This document shows, piece by piece, positions 21,337 through 32,219 of a stretch of DNA of 64,000 nucleotides. The stretch lies in NCBI GenBank assembly GCA_027257055.1, contig JAPVLO010000205.1, positions 744,001 to 808,000 on the forward strand, given 5' to 3'. Both the position numbers and the translations under genes were made by a program. Below the pieces are notes generated by a model, which saw nothing but the letters and a program-made list of their open reading frames with translations, had not been told where the DNA came from and searched no databases. The DNA is from Cephalopachus bancanus (Eukaryota; Chordata; Mammalia; Primates; Tarsiidae). How positions within the stretch are numbered: the first letter of the stretch is position 1; each line of letters opens with the position of its first letter.

Positions 21337-21501
21337 TGTTTGGCAGTAATGGGAAACTGTCAGGGGAGAGGGGGTGGGATTGGCAGTTGAGGGAAACTGC
21401 TAGGGGAGGGAGGGGCACACCTCATCAACAAGGGTACCTGCATAATCAATGTTTGTATACCTAACCCTGAGTTGTACCCCACATCTTTATAATAAAATAA
21501 T
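21337..21501 (+). mobile_element. 5'-truncated L1 3' end
   Basis: Only the 3' UTR tail of the lineage-specific L1, ending 'CCTGAGTTGTACCCCACATC' then 'TTTATAATAAAATAA'. Flanked by a perfect 13-bp duplication AAGTGCTTAAATA at 21324-21336 and 21502-21514, so this is an independent retrotransposition into the ERV interior. The same terminus appears at 58210-58260. Confidence 0.9.
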
Positions 21502-21729
21502 AAGTGCTTAAATAAAGGATTTTTATCATAAAAATAGAAATAAACTCAAATGCCATTTCTTTCACATGACATGGATAAATCTTTGTTGAAGAAGACCAGT
21601 TTAATATTGTTGGTTTAGTGAAAAAAGCAATGTCTTCTGATTAACAAAATATCAGTATATCTAAATGTCGGGTTCTTGCTTAAGTGATGACTGCCTAACA
21701 TTCACTTGTCATAAAAATGGTTAACAGGA

Positions 21730-22024
21730 GGCCAGGCTCAGTGGCTCAGCCTGTAATCCCAGCACTTTGGGAGGCCGAGGCGAGTGGATTGCCTGAGCCT
21801 GCGGGTTTGAGACCCACCCAGGCAACTTGGCGAGACCACGTCTCTACAATAAATCAAAACTAGCCGGGTATGGTAGCGCACGCCTGTTGTTCCAGCTACT
21901 TGGAAGGCTGAGGCGGAAGGATCGCCAGAGCCCAGCAGGTCGAGGCTGCGGTGGCCAGGAGCGGCCACTGCACTTCAGTCTAAGCGACAGAGTGAGACTT
22001 CAACTCAAAAAAAAAATTAAAAAA
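21730..22024 (+). mobile_element. full-length Alu (lineage-specific type)
   Basis: Starts GGCCAGGCTCAGTGG with a TSD GGTTAACAGG at 21719-21728 and 22025-22034. Contains 'CTACAATAAATCAAAACTAGCC' and 'GACTTCAACTC' before the tail. It carries the extra 'CAACTTGGCGAGACC' in the left arm that the 7711 copy lacks, so it belongs to a related but distinct subgroup. Confidence 0.93.
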
Positions 22025-22258
22025 GGTTAACAGGGAAATAACTAGAGATGATGGTTAGCTTTGTTTAGTGAGCAGTTTAAGCCTAATTGTTAAGAATGAG
22101 CAAATTAGGTGAATGCAAATGGTATAAAAATGTACAGATGAACTTTTCATAGTTTCAAAAATCTTCAGCAACTATTCTTTTTTTTTAAATTTTTGCACTT
22201 ACTTTTCATACTTCTCTGCAAGGATATCTTTATTTGATGCATACACTTCAGGTCAATT

Positions 22259-22430
22259 ATTTTTTTTTATTACGATATCGTGGGGTATAGTTAAGGGTTA
22301 GGTATACAAATACATTTCGTTCAGGCACCCTTGTTGATAAGAGGTGTTTCCCCATCCCCAGACAGATATTTGCTACCGTTAATCCCATCTCCCTCCCCCC
22401 CCATAGTTTCCCACTACTGTCAGTCATGTC
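22259..22430 (-). mobile_element. L1 3' end, reverse
   Basis: Minus-strand sequence gives the same 3' UTR terminus as 21337-21501, including 'ATCAACAAGGGTGCCTG' and 'TTGTATACCTAACCC', then an AT-rich tail (plus-strand 22259-22270). It forms an inverted pair with that copy. Its own TSD was not found. Confidence 0.75.
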
Positions 22431-22440
22431 AGTAACTAAT

Positions 22441-23461
22441 CTTAATACGTGTTATGATTAGGTAATATTCATGAAATGTCTGAATCATTTCTAAGCTAAA
22501 ATATTGAAAAATTAAGTGAACCTAAGTGTTTTGTATACTTTGTCATCTTGTTTTTATATAGTACAGAGAAGAATATATTTGGGTCTGTTAGTAAACAAAA
22601 AATATTCTAAGAGAGAGTACATGTTTCTAGAAATTATAAATGTATATTTATAAAATGTTGGTACTTAGTTCAAATTTCTTACTTCCTTGTTTTTCACTAG
22701 AAATTAAGGCTACTATGAGTTTAAAATTCTAACTCGTCTATGTAATTTTGTATATACAAAGTATAAAAAAGTAACATGTTTTTGGTGAGAAAAGTTGTAA
22801 AAAGATATGAGAATATATTTTTGCTGAAAATGGTAATTTCATCTAATTTTGAGTTTAATGTTTTTATTTTTCAAAATATGAATTTAGGAAGGAAATACAA
22901 ACAAAGCAGGAAGAAACCAGTAGAAAGAGAAAGAGATGAGAAAAAATATAAGAATGAAGACATATTTTGGTAACAAAAGAAAAATTGAGAAGAGAAAGAG
23001 TAATTTTGTGTATGAGAATTGTGTTTAGCCAAAATGATAAGGAAAAAAAGGAAAGTAAATTTTTGTCCTAAGGTAGAATGATTGGTTGTTTCAGTATGAA
23101 AAAGAAGAAAGTATAGAATAAAACTCAAAACTTAAGCAAGTTGTAGAAGATTTGTGGAAGATAAATCTTACGAAAGAAATGCTGTGAGTGATCAAGTTGA
23201 GTAAGATTAGAAGAAAATCGTTTACAAGTTTTTCTAAAAATTGAGCTTTGACATCAATAATACACTGATGCAAAACTAAAATTTGGTCTTCTATTTTAAA
23301 ACAACAAGGTTTTATTTAAGTATTGATCTGCTCTTCATAAAAAAAAATGTGAGACCTTTGGGCAAATGGCTTCGGAAACAAAGATCGTGTATTTTATCAA
23401 AATAATCCCAGTGTTCTCTCTTAATTTTAAAAGAATTAAAGTTTTCTACAACTATATAGTC
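22441..23461 (+). mobile_element. ERV1 internal, non-coding part
   Basis: AT-rich sequence inside the provirus with no viral motif visible. Short open frames on both strands look like composition effects. It resembles the AT-rich internal regions of several pol-poor ERV1 families. Confidence 0.5.
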
Positions 23462-23752
23462 TTTTTTTTTGACTTGGAGTCTCACTCTTGTCGTCCAGGC
23501 TGGAGTGCAGTGGCATGCTCACGGTCACCGCAGCCTCGACCTAATGGGTTCAGGCGATCCTTCTGCCTCAGCCTTCTAAGTAGCTGGAACTACAGACGCA
23601 TGCCACCATACCCGGCTAGTTTTTGTGATTTACTGTAGAGACAAGGTCTCACCAAGTTGCCCGGGCTGGTCTCGAACTCCCGGGCTCAAGCAATCCTCTT
23701 GCCTCGGCCTCCCAAAGTGCTGAGATTACAGGCTGAGTCACTGTGCCTGGCC
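23462..23752 (-). mobile_element. full-length Alu, reverse
   Basis: T run at 23462-23470, then GACTTGGAGTCTCACTC, linker 'GATTTACTGTAGAGACAAGG', ending GTGCCTGGCC. More diverged than the youngest copies. A possible short duplication 'AGTCTTTT' is at 23459 and 23759 but does not fit tightly. Confidence 0.9.
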
Positions 23753-24017
23753 TGTAGAAGTCTTTTAATTATCACTTTGTTTAAATGAATGACTATTATT
23801 TAACAATGAATTGTGATTTTATTTTTGGTCAAGTGTTTTAAGCCTTTATTTTTGACAAAGTTCCCAGAATAAAATTCAAAATTAAGTCTTTTTGACGTCA
23901 AACTAACTTTTGCTGCCTCATCCTTGCACAGGAGCCATTTTAGTATCTGTGCTGCCAAAGCAAGCACAACTTTTGGACATCCTAGAAGGGCCCTTAGAAG
24001 TCTAAAAGAGAAATATG

Positions 24018-24323
24018 GGCTGGGCTCGGTGGCTCAGTCTGTAATCCCGTGCTTTGGGAGGCCGAGGTGAGTGAATTGCCTGAGCCTGCAGGTTCGAGAC
24101 CCACCTGGGCAACTTGGCTAGACCTCATCTCTACAATAAATCAAAAAATTAGCCGGGCATGGTAGCACGTGCCTGTAGTTCCAGCTGCTTGAAAGGCTGA
24201 GGCAGAAGGATCGTCGGAGCCCAGCAGGTCGAGGTTGTGGTGGCCGTGAGCGTGCCACTGTATTCCAGTCTGGGTAACAGAGTGAGACTCCAATTCAAAA
24301 ATAAAAAAATAAAAAAATAAAAT
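24018..24323 (+). mobile_element. full-length Alu with (AAAAAAAT)n tail
   Basis: Perfect 14-bp TSD AAAAGAGAAATATG at 24004-24017 and 24324-24337. Contains 'CAACTTGGCTAGACC' and 'CTACAATAAATCAAAAAATTAGCC'. The tail is interrupted by T residues. It lies in the ERV interior. Confidence 0.95.
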
Positions 24324-24337
24324 AAAAGAGAAATATG

Positions 24338-26150
24338 AATTTAATTAGACTTATCTGGTATGTGGGACACATTGTCAAATGAGAAGTAATATTTAATTTT
24401 CAAGTTATATTTGTATGGAATGTTATTAACATGTGCTCCAAAACTGTATGAGATTTCTAGAAATCCTGTGTGCCATCAATCATAATTTTGGTGATTATGT
24501 TAAAATGCTGTACATTCGAGGTACAACCAAATTTCCTTGTCAGTTGTACCATTATTATAATGAACTCTCATCAGGTTTTCAACCATGGCCATTTTAAGTC
24601 TTACTGTCCACAGTTAATTGCTTTATTCTGATGCCTTTTTGAAAGCTTTTTGTAAAGCAAATATAATCCTAAAGCGCATGTCTTCGAGGAAGTTCATAGA
24701 AAAGATGAAAAGAACTCTGATAAGTACATGCTTCTGCTAACTTTGAGATACTATTAGACCAGGCAAGAACTTCTAGAACTCTAATGAAGAAAGTAATGGG
24801 TTTGTGAAATAGCTAACCAAGATGAAACAGAGCAAGAAGTAATTACATGAGACTAAATGAAATAACAAAGAAGAATTATGGAGTTTGGCAACTTTTTTTG
24901 GTAAAATTTGAAAGATTGCCAGTTCTTTTAATGTTGTTTTCCAGATTTAAGGAAACTTTTTTCTATTTTAAGCTATCTATACCTTTCAGCAACTTGACAA
25001 AGCATACCAAAATCAAAACATTTGATTTTCCTTCCTGATACCTCTGAAATTGGAAAACTACTTCTAAGTATTCCCATTTTTTATTTGCATACGTTCAATA
25101 ATATTTTTTTTCTTTATAATGTAATACATTTGGAAACATTGGTCATATTACCAAAGTTCTGAAATGTCATATTTGAAAATGTGCATAGAATGAGTGACTT
25201 CAAGGGTTTCCTGCCTTACAGTGAGTAAAAAGTTGTCACTTCCTGGGTCGCCCAGGAACTTGAAGATTTAGACATTGCAGGCAAAGTCTGATATCTGCAT
25301 TGGCTTGGCTTCTTAGCACCAAGAGGTTTTTAAAAGTCCAATCTGAGATCACTTGTCAAAACTTCCATCAAAGCCAATTTAAAAGGAGCCTATGTGGTTA
25401 TTCTTGCTGCACTTGTGTAAATAATCAGGCCAAGTTTAATGAGACTAAACTTATTTTGCAGATGAATTACTCTTATTCTGATTATTTTTGTTGAAATGGG
25501 GATGACTGTAGAGAGAAAGATTATGTTTTAAAAGAAAACTGTATTACATCTGTTATTAGATTGTAGCCCTGTTCATTGGTTTTGGGTTTTTATTATCTAC
25601 CTGTAGACTAGACTGGATCCTAAATTCTTTCAGTTTCCTCCGAAGCCTGGTTACAGCTTTCCAATTAAGGGAGGAAAAAAAAAAAAGCCAATCTGGAAAA
25701 TTAAATATAAATGTCAAGGGACGAGTCTCATGCCTGATGTGTGTGTTACACAGAGAGTTCAACACAATGCCTGATGCCACAACCGGAGACATTCAAACTG
25801 CACACCAGGATGAGAAGTATCCTTCGTGCTACGGACGGTTTTTCCAAAGACTGATGGACCAAGACTCCCTATTATAATAAGACTTTTACTTCTCTTAATT
25901 TTTCCTCAGTTATGCCTACTTTTTTCTCTTGGCAACATAATGCTGTAGTTAGAATTTCACAATCAGGAGTTTAGTAGATAACCTGATGGAGTGTTGGGTC
26001 TGTCATATTCTACCCAAATTATTTACCTATCCTAAGAGATCCTGCAGTCCAGCTGGTGGGTAACTTTAGCCACAGCCTTAATGCAACTGTGTTGAAATTG
26101 TACTAGTAGTCTCTTTTACAGAGTTAGCACTTTCTGCTTTAATTTAACCC
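24338..26150 (+). mobile_element. ERV1 internal sequence
   Basis: Continuous ERV interior. The text is typical of a widespread ERV1 interior ('GTGGTTATTCTTGCTGCACTTGTGTAAATAATCAGGCCAAG', 25395-25435). No pol motif seen. Confidence 0.55.
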
Positions 26151-26700
26151 ATTCCTAGGATGTTAGATGATAGAATTATTACCTACATATTTCAAAAAGT
26201 AGCATGTAAACAAAAAAGAAAAAAATTTACTACCCTACTAAATGAACAGGGAGGAATCTGCACAGTAACTGACACTTCTTGTTGCATGCAGATAAATACA
26301 TTGGGTACTGTAGAGATTTAGTTGCAAAACCTTAACAAACAGACTACTTGGTTAAAACAGATACATTTTCTAACCCGGTAATTCTTGGATTTATCTGACT
26401 TTAGTTGGTTTGGTTTATAGGGCCAGTGGCTAAGGAGCACACTTTAAACTCTTGGTCTTATCCTCCTGATAGTGGTAATAGTCTCCCGGGTGCTCTGTAT
26501 CCCCTCAAAAAGTTTTGAATGTTTACATACAGCCATCTGCCAAATGTCAAATGGTCTCCTTTCAGCTGGAATGACAAAAACTCAAAAAACGCATGATAAT
26601 GAGAATACCATAAACTATGAAAGACATGTTGAAACCAGGAACCCAGAATTATGGCAACTGAGAGTAGCGCTAAGGATCTTAGTTTTGCTAGGTGAGAGTA
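26150..26700 (+). pseudogene. decayed ERV1 env (transmembrane subunit)
   Basis: One frame reads EQGGICTVTDTSCCMQINT around 26243-26299. This contains the C-X6-C-C motif (Cys codons 26259-26261, 26280-26282, 26283-26285) that in gamma-type Env precedes the membrane anchor and makes the SU-TM disulfide. A stop follows within about 10 codons and the membrane segment is not open. Position just before the polypurine tract and 3' LTR is as expected for env. Non-functional. Confidence 0.7.
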
Positions 26701-26702
26701 TG

Positions 26703-26717
26703 ACCAAAGGGGAAAAT
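26703..26717 (+). promoter_or_regulatory. polypurine tract of the provirus
   Basis: 'AAAGGGGAAAA' directly abuts the inferred 3' LTR start. This is the expected plus-strand primer site and supports the LTR border. Confidence 0.6.
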
Positions 26718-27290
26718 TAAAAAAAAATCATAGGAAGCCATTTAAAAAATTTTAAATTTAATTTAAAAGTTGTGGGTTAAAAAATTTAATTTAATTTTAA
26801 AGTTGTGGGTTAAAAATTTTTTTAAAAAATTTTATTTTAAAGTTGTGAGCATTATTTTGAACTAAGCTCCTGTACTAGGCTCAAACAGGCTAGTCTGCAG
26901 TTCAAAAATGAAGTCACCCATGCTAAAATTCCATGTAACCAAAACTATGTTATTATCTGACTTTCAGATAAATCAGGAGAGAGAAATAATAGCCCAATGT
27001 CCCTAGTTCCAATTGGTATGTCAGTGAAGTACCCTCTCCTTCAGTCTGTAACCTATTGCTCTATCTTCCTGTCCCTGCCATGCAAGGAAAGTAACTTTGA
27101 AATGAGTAATTTACATTTTGTTCTTTGTTTCTGCTTTCTTCAGCCCTTTTTCTGTCTATAAAGCTAACCTTCTCTGCTTGACTCATTATACCACTTATTC
27201 TATTTTATGGAATAAAGTGTTGCCTGATTCTGGAATTCCAAATAAAGCCAACTGAGATCTTTCAAATTGTTGTAATTTTGTCATTTGACA
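26715..27290 (+). mobile_element. 3' LTR of the ERV1 provirus with internal tandem expansion
   Basis: Ends '...TTTTGTCATTTGACA' at 27290, parallel to the 5' LTR. TATAAA at 27157-27162, AATAAA at 27211-27216 and again at 27241-27246. It is about 80 bp longer than the 5' LTR because of three tandem AT-rich units at 26742-26849 that the 5' copy lacks. The initial TG of the LTR is mutated to AA. Confidence 0.8.
26742..26849. repeat. three tandem AT-rich units ending in AAAGTTGTGGG
   Basis: Units 26742-26776, 26777-26809 and 26810-26849 each start TTAAAAA and end 'AAAGTTGTGGG' or 'AAAGTTGTGAG'. Present only in the 3' LTR, so the expansion arose after proviral integration or the 5' LTR lost it. 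Confidence 0.85.
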
Positions 27291-27624
27291 AGGTGAAGGT
27301 CATGGATAAGTATTCCTAGGCCTTGAGAGGCTGGCCTTCAGAGCAATAAAGACAGGTTATCTACTAAGTACAGATATACAAACATTACACATACAGATAT
27401 ACAGTACATGGCATGAAAATTTAATAGGGGTAGGGAGTGATTTTTTTAAAAGCCTAAAAATCGTCCTTAGAAGAATAATAATGCAAAAAATATTGAGAAA
27501 TCCTGCTCTAGTCTCTCCAGTGTGCTCCTATGAATGTTCAACACTGGCTCCTAATACAGGATTCAGCTGGAGGTGAATGAACACTGCAGAAAAGAGTGGA
27601 GCTCTTGGGGCAAAGGGCTGGCTG

Positions 27625-27815
27625 GGTCAGGTAAATGTTCAGGATTCTGAGTTAGAAAATGAGGGTTCAGATCCCAGCTCCACTACTCACAGAGCATAGC
27701 TTTTGGAAAATTGTTCAACTTCGAACCCTAGTTTCTTCATCTGTAAAATAGACATGATGATATTAACGCTGTAGGGATCTTGGGAGGACCAGATTTTTTA
27801 AGTATATGAAGAATG
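27625..27815 (+). mobile_element. MIR SINE
   Basis: 'CAGGATTCTGAG', 'GGGTTCAGATCCCAGCTCCACTACTCAC' (27663-27690), 'TTTCTTCATCTGTAAAATAGACATGATGATATTAACG' (27731-27767) in MIR order and sense orientation. Confidence 0.85.
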
Positions 27816-28065
27816 CTTCGCAAAACTATGGGGTCAGAAAACAGGCAGTGGTGGCCAGGGGTTGGGGTAAGGGGAAGAGTCCACTAAAAGGGACATGACA
27901 GAGCTGTTTGGGATGATGGAGATGGCCTATATCTTAATTGTGGTGGTGGTCATGACTATAAACTTGTCAAAACTCAGAACACTACACTAAAAAAAAGATG
28001 CATTTTACAGTATGTAAATTGTACCTCAAGGAACCTGATTTTTAAAAAGAATGCCTTGCAAACTA
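27816..28065 (+). mobile_element. L1M 3' UTR
   Basis: 'GGCAGTGGTGGCCAGGGGTTGGGG' (27844-27867), 'TTAATTGTGGTGGTGGTCATGACTATA' (27934-27960) and 'AGTATGTAAATTGTACCTCAA' (28010-28030) are the standard 3' end of old L1M families. Confidence 0.8.
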
Positions 28066-28488
28066 TAAATAATCATACCAATTTTTTATTATGTAGAGTA
28101 AGATTAAAGTTTTTACAGTAACAATGTTGGTGTACACTGAACTTGCAATTGGCTAAAATTCTCTTGTCTTTTTCACAGAAATCGGTATTAAATTAGGTCT
28201 TTTTGGTCCTAACCTCTCTTGAGAATCAATGCTCAAGACTAAACATTTATTCACTGTACATATTAATAGGCTAAGTTTCCATTCTTTCTAATTACAATGG
28301 AATAAAATGAAACAAATAATTAATACATTTATAGTCTTCTTCAGTCTTTATTTTTAAACTTGCTATTCAACATATTAGTTATCCAACATATTAGTATTTC
28401 CAGTTTTGTTTCAGTGATGACTTTTGTATATGTAAAGCCTATGTCTTAATCTAAGTCATTAAAATAAAGGCTTAAAAGGTGGGTAAAG
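28066..28488. other. unassigned AT-rich sequence
   Basis: Nothing recognised. Ends at the target duplication of the next Alu. Confidence 0.5.
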
Positions 28489-28717
28489 CTGAGATGAGGG
28501 GATTGCCTGTTCGAGACCCACCTGGGCAGGTGATACCTCATCTCTACAATAAATCAAAAAATTAGCCAGGCGTGGTAGCACGCGCCTGTAATTCTGGCTA
28601 CTCGGAAGGCTGAGGCGGAAGGATCACCGGAGCCCAGCAGGTCGAGGCTGCGGTGGCCGGGAGCGGCCACTGTACTCCAGTCTGGGTGACAGAGTGAGAC
28701 TCCAACTAAAAAAAAAA
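28489..28717 (+). mobile_element. 5'-truncated Alu with TSD
   Basis: Begins within the left arm ('CTGAGATGAGGGGATTGCCTG') and continues through linker and right arm to the A tail. TSD AAAAGGTGGGTAAAG at 28474-28488 against AAAAGGTGGATAAAG at 28718-28732 (one mismatch). The duplication abuts the truncation point, so it was truncated at insertion. Confidence 0.93.
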
Positions 28718-28956
28718 AAAAGGTGGATAAAGAGCAGTGAAAGACTTCACTGTAATCTTTGGACTATCATCATCTGATTCATCAATACCCTTAGAATATA
28801 ATTGTTCACCCAGACCTGAATGTGCCTAATTGAATTATCATCTGATCAAATTGCCCAGTCTTGTCCACATATATTCCATGCAAATATATGTCCTTAATGT
28901 TTTGCAATTTTAAAGTCCTTGACATGATGGGACATTCACCCTTGTGTAGTTCCTTG

Positions 28957-28958
<2 letters not shown>

Positions 28959-29000
<42 letters not shown>
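28959..29000. repeat. (GA)21 microsatellite
   Basis: Uninterrupted GA dinucleotide run. It produces an artefactual Arg-Glu open frame on the plus strand and a Ser-Leu frame on the minus strand. Confidence 0.97.
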
Positions 29001-29010
<10 letters not shown>

Positions 29011-29752
29011 TCTATTATTGAAAGTAATCTCTCAAGGCTAAGTTTAACAACCATTTTAAATGGTGTAAAAATTTCCAAATTTGTACTGTCCTGTCTCTGA
29101 ATTCATTGTGATCGGCTGGTATTCTGTAATATGATATGAATGAAACTTTAGTGTTCATGAAAAGCTGGAAGATTTTTTTTAAAAGATAACATTCAATTAT
29201 AAAGTTCCTAATGTTTCTTAGAATTGAGGTGAGGCAGTGGAAACTAAAATTTCCAGAATTGTTTTTGTACCTGGCCCCACCCTGGGCAATGTTCCCCTGC
29301 TTAAGAACTACTGACGTTAGTATTTCCAGGCATTCAATTTATATTAAGTATGTCAGCTTCCATTATTTTTCCTTCACATTATGGATTTTATAAACAGTGC
29401 CAATTATTAATCCAACTGATGAGTACTTCTCTAAAGCACTAAGAGAACAATTTCATAGCTAAAAGCTCTAAACTACTCAATCAACAATTACTCAATTATG
29501 TCTAGATACTAATCAATGTTTTGAATGTTAGATAATTTTATGTTTTTTTCAGGTATTTTTAAATACCTAGATATTTGAAATCCAATTACTAATCACTTGG
29601 GTAGATAAGAAACGTTAAGAAATTTTATACTGGATAACTGAATATATTTTAATTTATTTTAGATACATGGTTTTAACCAAAATAGTGAAAAAGTAGTAGC
29701 TGTTATTATTCTGAAGGTTATTACTAAACCTGCCATGATAAAAATCAGACAA
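29001..29752. other. unassigned AT-rich sequence
   Basis: No gene or clear repeat. Confidence 0.5.
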
Positions 29753-29993
29753 TTTTTTTTTGAATGGGAGTCTCACTCTATATCCTAGGCTGGAGTGCAG
29801 TGGCACAATCATGGCTACTGCAGCCTCAAGCTGAGAGCTCAGTGATTCTTCCATCTCAGTAGCTGAAACTACAGGTGTGTGTCACCATGCCCAGCTAATT
29901 TTTCAAATTTATTGTAGAGACAAGGTCTTGCCAAGGTGCCCAAACTGGTCTCGAATCCTTGCCTCTGCTCAGTGTGAGCCACCATGCCCGGCG
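29753..29993 (-). mobile_element. older Alu (AluJ-like), reverse
   Basis: T run, then GAATGGGAGTCTCACTC, 'GGCTGGAGTGCAGTGGCACAATCATGGC', ending 'GCCACCATGCCCGGC'. CpG-poor with several deletions, older than its neighbour at 29999. Confidence 0.85.
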
Positions 29994-29998
29994 ATACC

Positions 29999-30287
29999 TT
30001 TTTTGTTTTTGAGTTGGAGTCTCGCTCTGTCGCCCAGGCTGGAACGCAGTGGCACGCTCATGGCCACTGCAGCTTCGACCTGCTGGGTTCAGGTGATCCT
30101 TCTGCCTCAGCCTTCCAAGTGGTTGGAACTACAGGTGTGCATTACCACACCTGGCTTGTTTTTTTTATTTATTATACAGACTAGGTCTCGCCAAGTTGCC
30201 CAGGCTGGTCTCGAACCCCTGGGCTCAGGCAATCCTCTTGCCTCTGCCTTCCAAAGTGCTGAGATTACAGACTTGAGCCACCACATA
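29999..30287 (-). mobile_element. lineage-specific Alu, reverse
   Basis: 'TTTTGTTTTTGAGTTGGAGTCTCGCTCTGTCGCCCAGG' start, 'TTTATTTATTATACAGACTAGG' linker, 'CAAGTTGCCCAGG' left arm. It sits between two older Alu pieces in the same orientation. Confidence 0.9.
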
Positions 30288-30450
30288 CATTTTTTTGTTA
30301 AGAGATGAGGTCTTGCTATGTTGCCCAGATTAAAGTGCAATGGCAATCATGGCACATTACAGCCTTGAACTGCTAGACTCAAGCCATCTTCTTGCCTCAG
30401 TCTCCTGAGTAGCTGAAATTACAGGTATGTACCACCACGCCCATCTAAAA
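30288..30450 (-). mobile_element. Alu-like monomer (free left arm or half AluJ), reverse
   Basis: 'GAGATGAGGTCTTGCTATGTTGCCCAG', then 'CTCCTGAGTAGCTGAAATTACAGGTATGTACCACCACGCCC'. Only one arm is present. Old, with many CpG losses. Confidence 0.75.
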
Positions 30451-31879
30451 CTCAGAATTTAACCAATATATATATGTATATGATAACTGGGATATCATTA
30501 TTGTCCTTTTAAGTTCTCAAAAATCTGCATGTTACATTACAACAAAAAATATCTCCTCCTATGTTTCTTACAGAAAAGCTGTCAATAGTATAGAGGCAAG
30601 AAGAATATGAGGTTAAAGGGTGATCGGGTATTTTTCTAAGCCACTATGAGAATTAAAAGATGACAGTGTCAGGGTCTTGAGGATATACATGTACTGTTTA
30701 TCTAAAAAAGTCACAAATAGAAAGAGTCTGATTCTTGATGAAGTATACGTATGAGTGAGATTTTCAATTATTCCCATTTTTACACAAGGATGTGGCTGAT
30801 GTTCAAACAGCAGATTAGATGATGGGTCAATAACTCTGGAGACGCTCCTAGAAGAGTCAGCCATTCTGTGATGTCCATCAGCCCTTGTTAAACTGCAAGA
30901 CCCAGAAGTAGCCCGGGCATCTGCAAAGTTTCAGAGAACTTGCATTAGGCAGAGCAGCTCAAACATGACAAGGGCTAACATGCAAGGGAAGTGGGGCTCG
31001 TGTGTGGCAGTGAAACCCCTTTTCTGGCCCCTCTGCTACCCTGTAGGCTGGGAAGGGAGGTGTGCCCAAGAGTCAGAGCAATTGTGCTTCTGGGCCACTG
31101 CTAACCACGCTTGTCAATCCGTGCCTTAAACTTTCTGAAAACCTCATTTTCAAAGTCCGGATTTTGTCCTAAATGGTATCTGGGATCTCTTCCATTGTTT
31201 ATTTATTTATTTATTTTTTGGAAGTAGTAGCGAAAACTACTTTTACACTATTTTGGTTGAAACTATGTATCTAAAATAAATGGAAACATATTCAATTATC
31301 CAGTATAAAACTTTTAAAAGTTTCTTATCTACCCAAGTGATTAGTAATTTGATTGCCAACATCTGGGTATTTGAAAAATCTGAAAAATTAACATAAAGGA
31401 GAATTTATTCTCTTTTTCTCTTTAGAAAAGACTGATGGGGTGGATGAGTGGTAGACCTCTGATGACTTTAAGCACTCGTTATTGAATAAAAGAGCAGGTG
31501 ACTGTGTGTGTATGAGTTCTATCAGCTTTAGCAAAATAAAAGAATTTTGTAGAAACTCACTTTAGATTAAGATAATTTCTCATTTTAAAACAGGAGAGAA
31601 AAATCTCACTTTTCATTTAAAGAATTAATTTCAAGACCTTACCTATGGAAACTTTCCAAATTCATTGTTAAAAGAGAATATAATTCTTAGTTTTTGGTTT
31701 GCCTATACATTTGTGTTTACCAAAAGTGATTAGGATTAAGATTGATAGCAGTTTGAATGCTTCAAGTACTTTTTAGGCTTATTTATCATCATCTTCTCTC
31801 CTGCATCTTAGGGTCCAAGTCACAAAAATAAATTTTCAATCTCAGAACTCACTCATTTTTTTTCCTGGAAAGTTTTCCT
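30451..31879. other. non-repetitive-looking sequence without a supported gene
   Basis: A rather GC-balanced, repeat-free block at 30600-31190. The minus-strand frame 30613-30864 (83 codons) starts after a 'CATCACAG' acceptor-like site, but has no donor, no domain and no family match. A TTTA run lies at about 31198-31214. Confidence 0.4.
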
Positions 31880-32150
31880 TTCCTTCTTCACTTACTAAAT
31901 CCTATTTCTCTTCCAAGGTTCCATTAAGTTGTACTCCTCTCCCCAATCACAATTAACTACTTCTTTCTAATTCTCACAGAAGTTATTTAATCTTCTATTA
32001 TAGCATTTATTAGAGTCTGTTATGTCTCAGACATATTTTTGTGCAGGTATCTCTTTCCATTGCATTGTGAGTCTCTTAAGCGCAGGGAGTCTATTTCCAA
32101 CACAGACTAGTGCCATGCATAACTTGGAGGAAACTAAAAAATTTGCATAC
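31880..32150 (+). mobile_element. L2 LINE 3' region (diverged)
   Basis: 'CCTTTCCTTCTTCACTTACTAAATCC', 'CTCACAGAAGTTATTTAATCTTCTATTATAGCATTTATTA' and 'GTGAGTCTCTTAAGCGCAGGGAGTCTATTTCCA' follow the L2/CR1 3' order. Confidence 0.5.
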
Positions 32151-32219
32151 TCTCAGAAGCCTAACTTACTCTTCAGTTTAATTAAAAAACTTTTCAATTT
32201 AATTAAAAACTTACTTTCA

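Larger units (their letters stand above)
18788..27290 (+). mobile_element. ERV1-like provirus, ~8.5 kb, both LTRs present
   Basis: Two same-direction LTRs bracket a ~7.4-kb interior. The interior holds a gag nucleocapsid relic (20591-20632), an env transmembrane relic (about 26150-26320) and a polypurine tract 'AAAGGGGAAAA' (26706-26716) immediately before the 3' LTR. I found no YXDD reverse-transcriptase motif in any open frame of 60 codons or more, so pol is missing or eroded beyond recognition. Later insertions inside: L1 3' ends at 21337-21501 and 22259-22430, and Alus at 21730-22024, 23462-23752 and 24018-24323. No frame is intact, so it is inert as a virus. Flanking target duplication not evident. 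Confidence 0.75.

Noticed and set aside
28806..29100. Ser-Leu and Arg-Glu repeat proteins on opposite strands
   Set aside because: Products of the (GA)21 microsatellite.
29877..30308. 143-codon plus-strand open frame
   Set aside because: Reads through two reverse Alus; the peptide is standard Alu translation.
30613..30864. 83-codon minus-strand frame as an exon
   Set aside because: It has an acceptor-like CATCACAG but no pyrimidine tract, no donor, and an unconvincing peptide.
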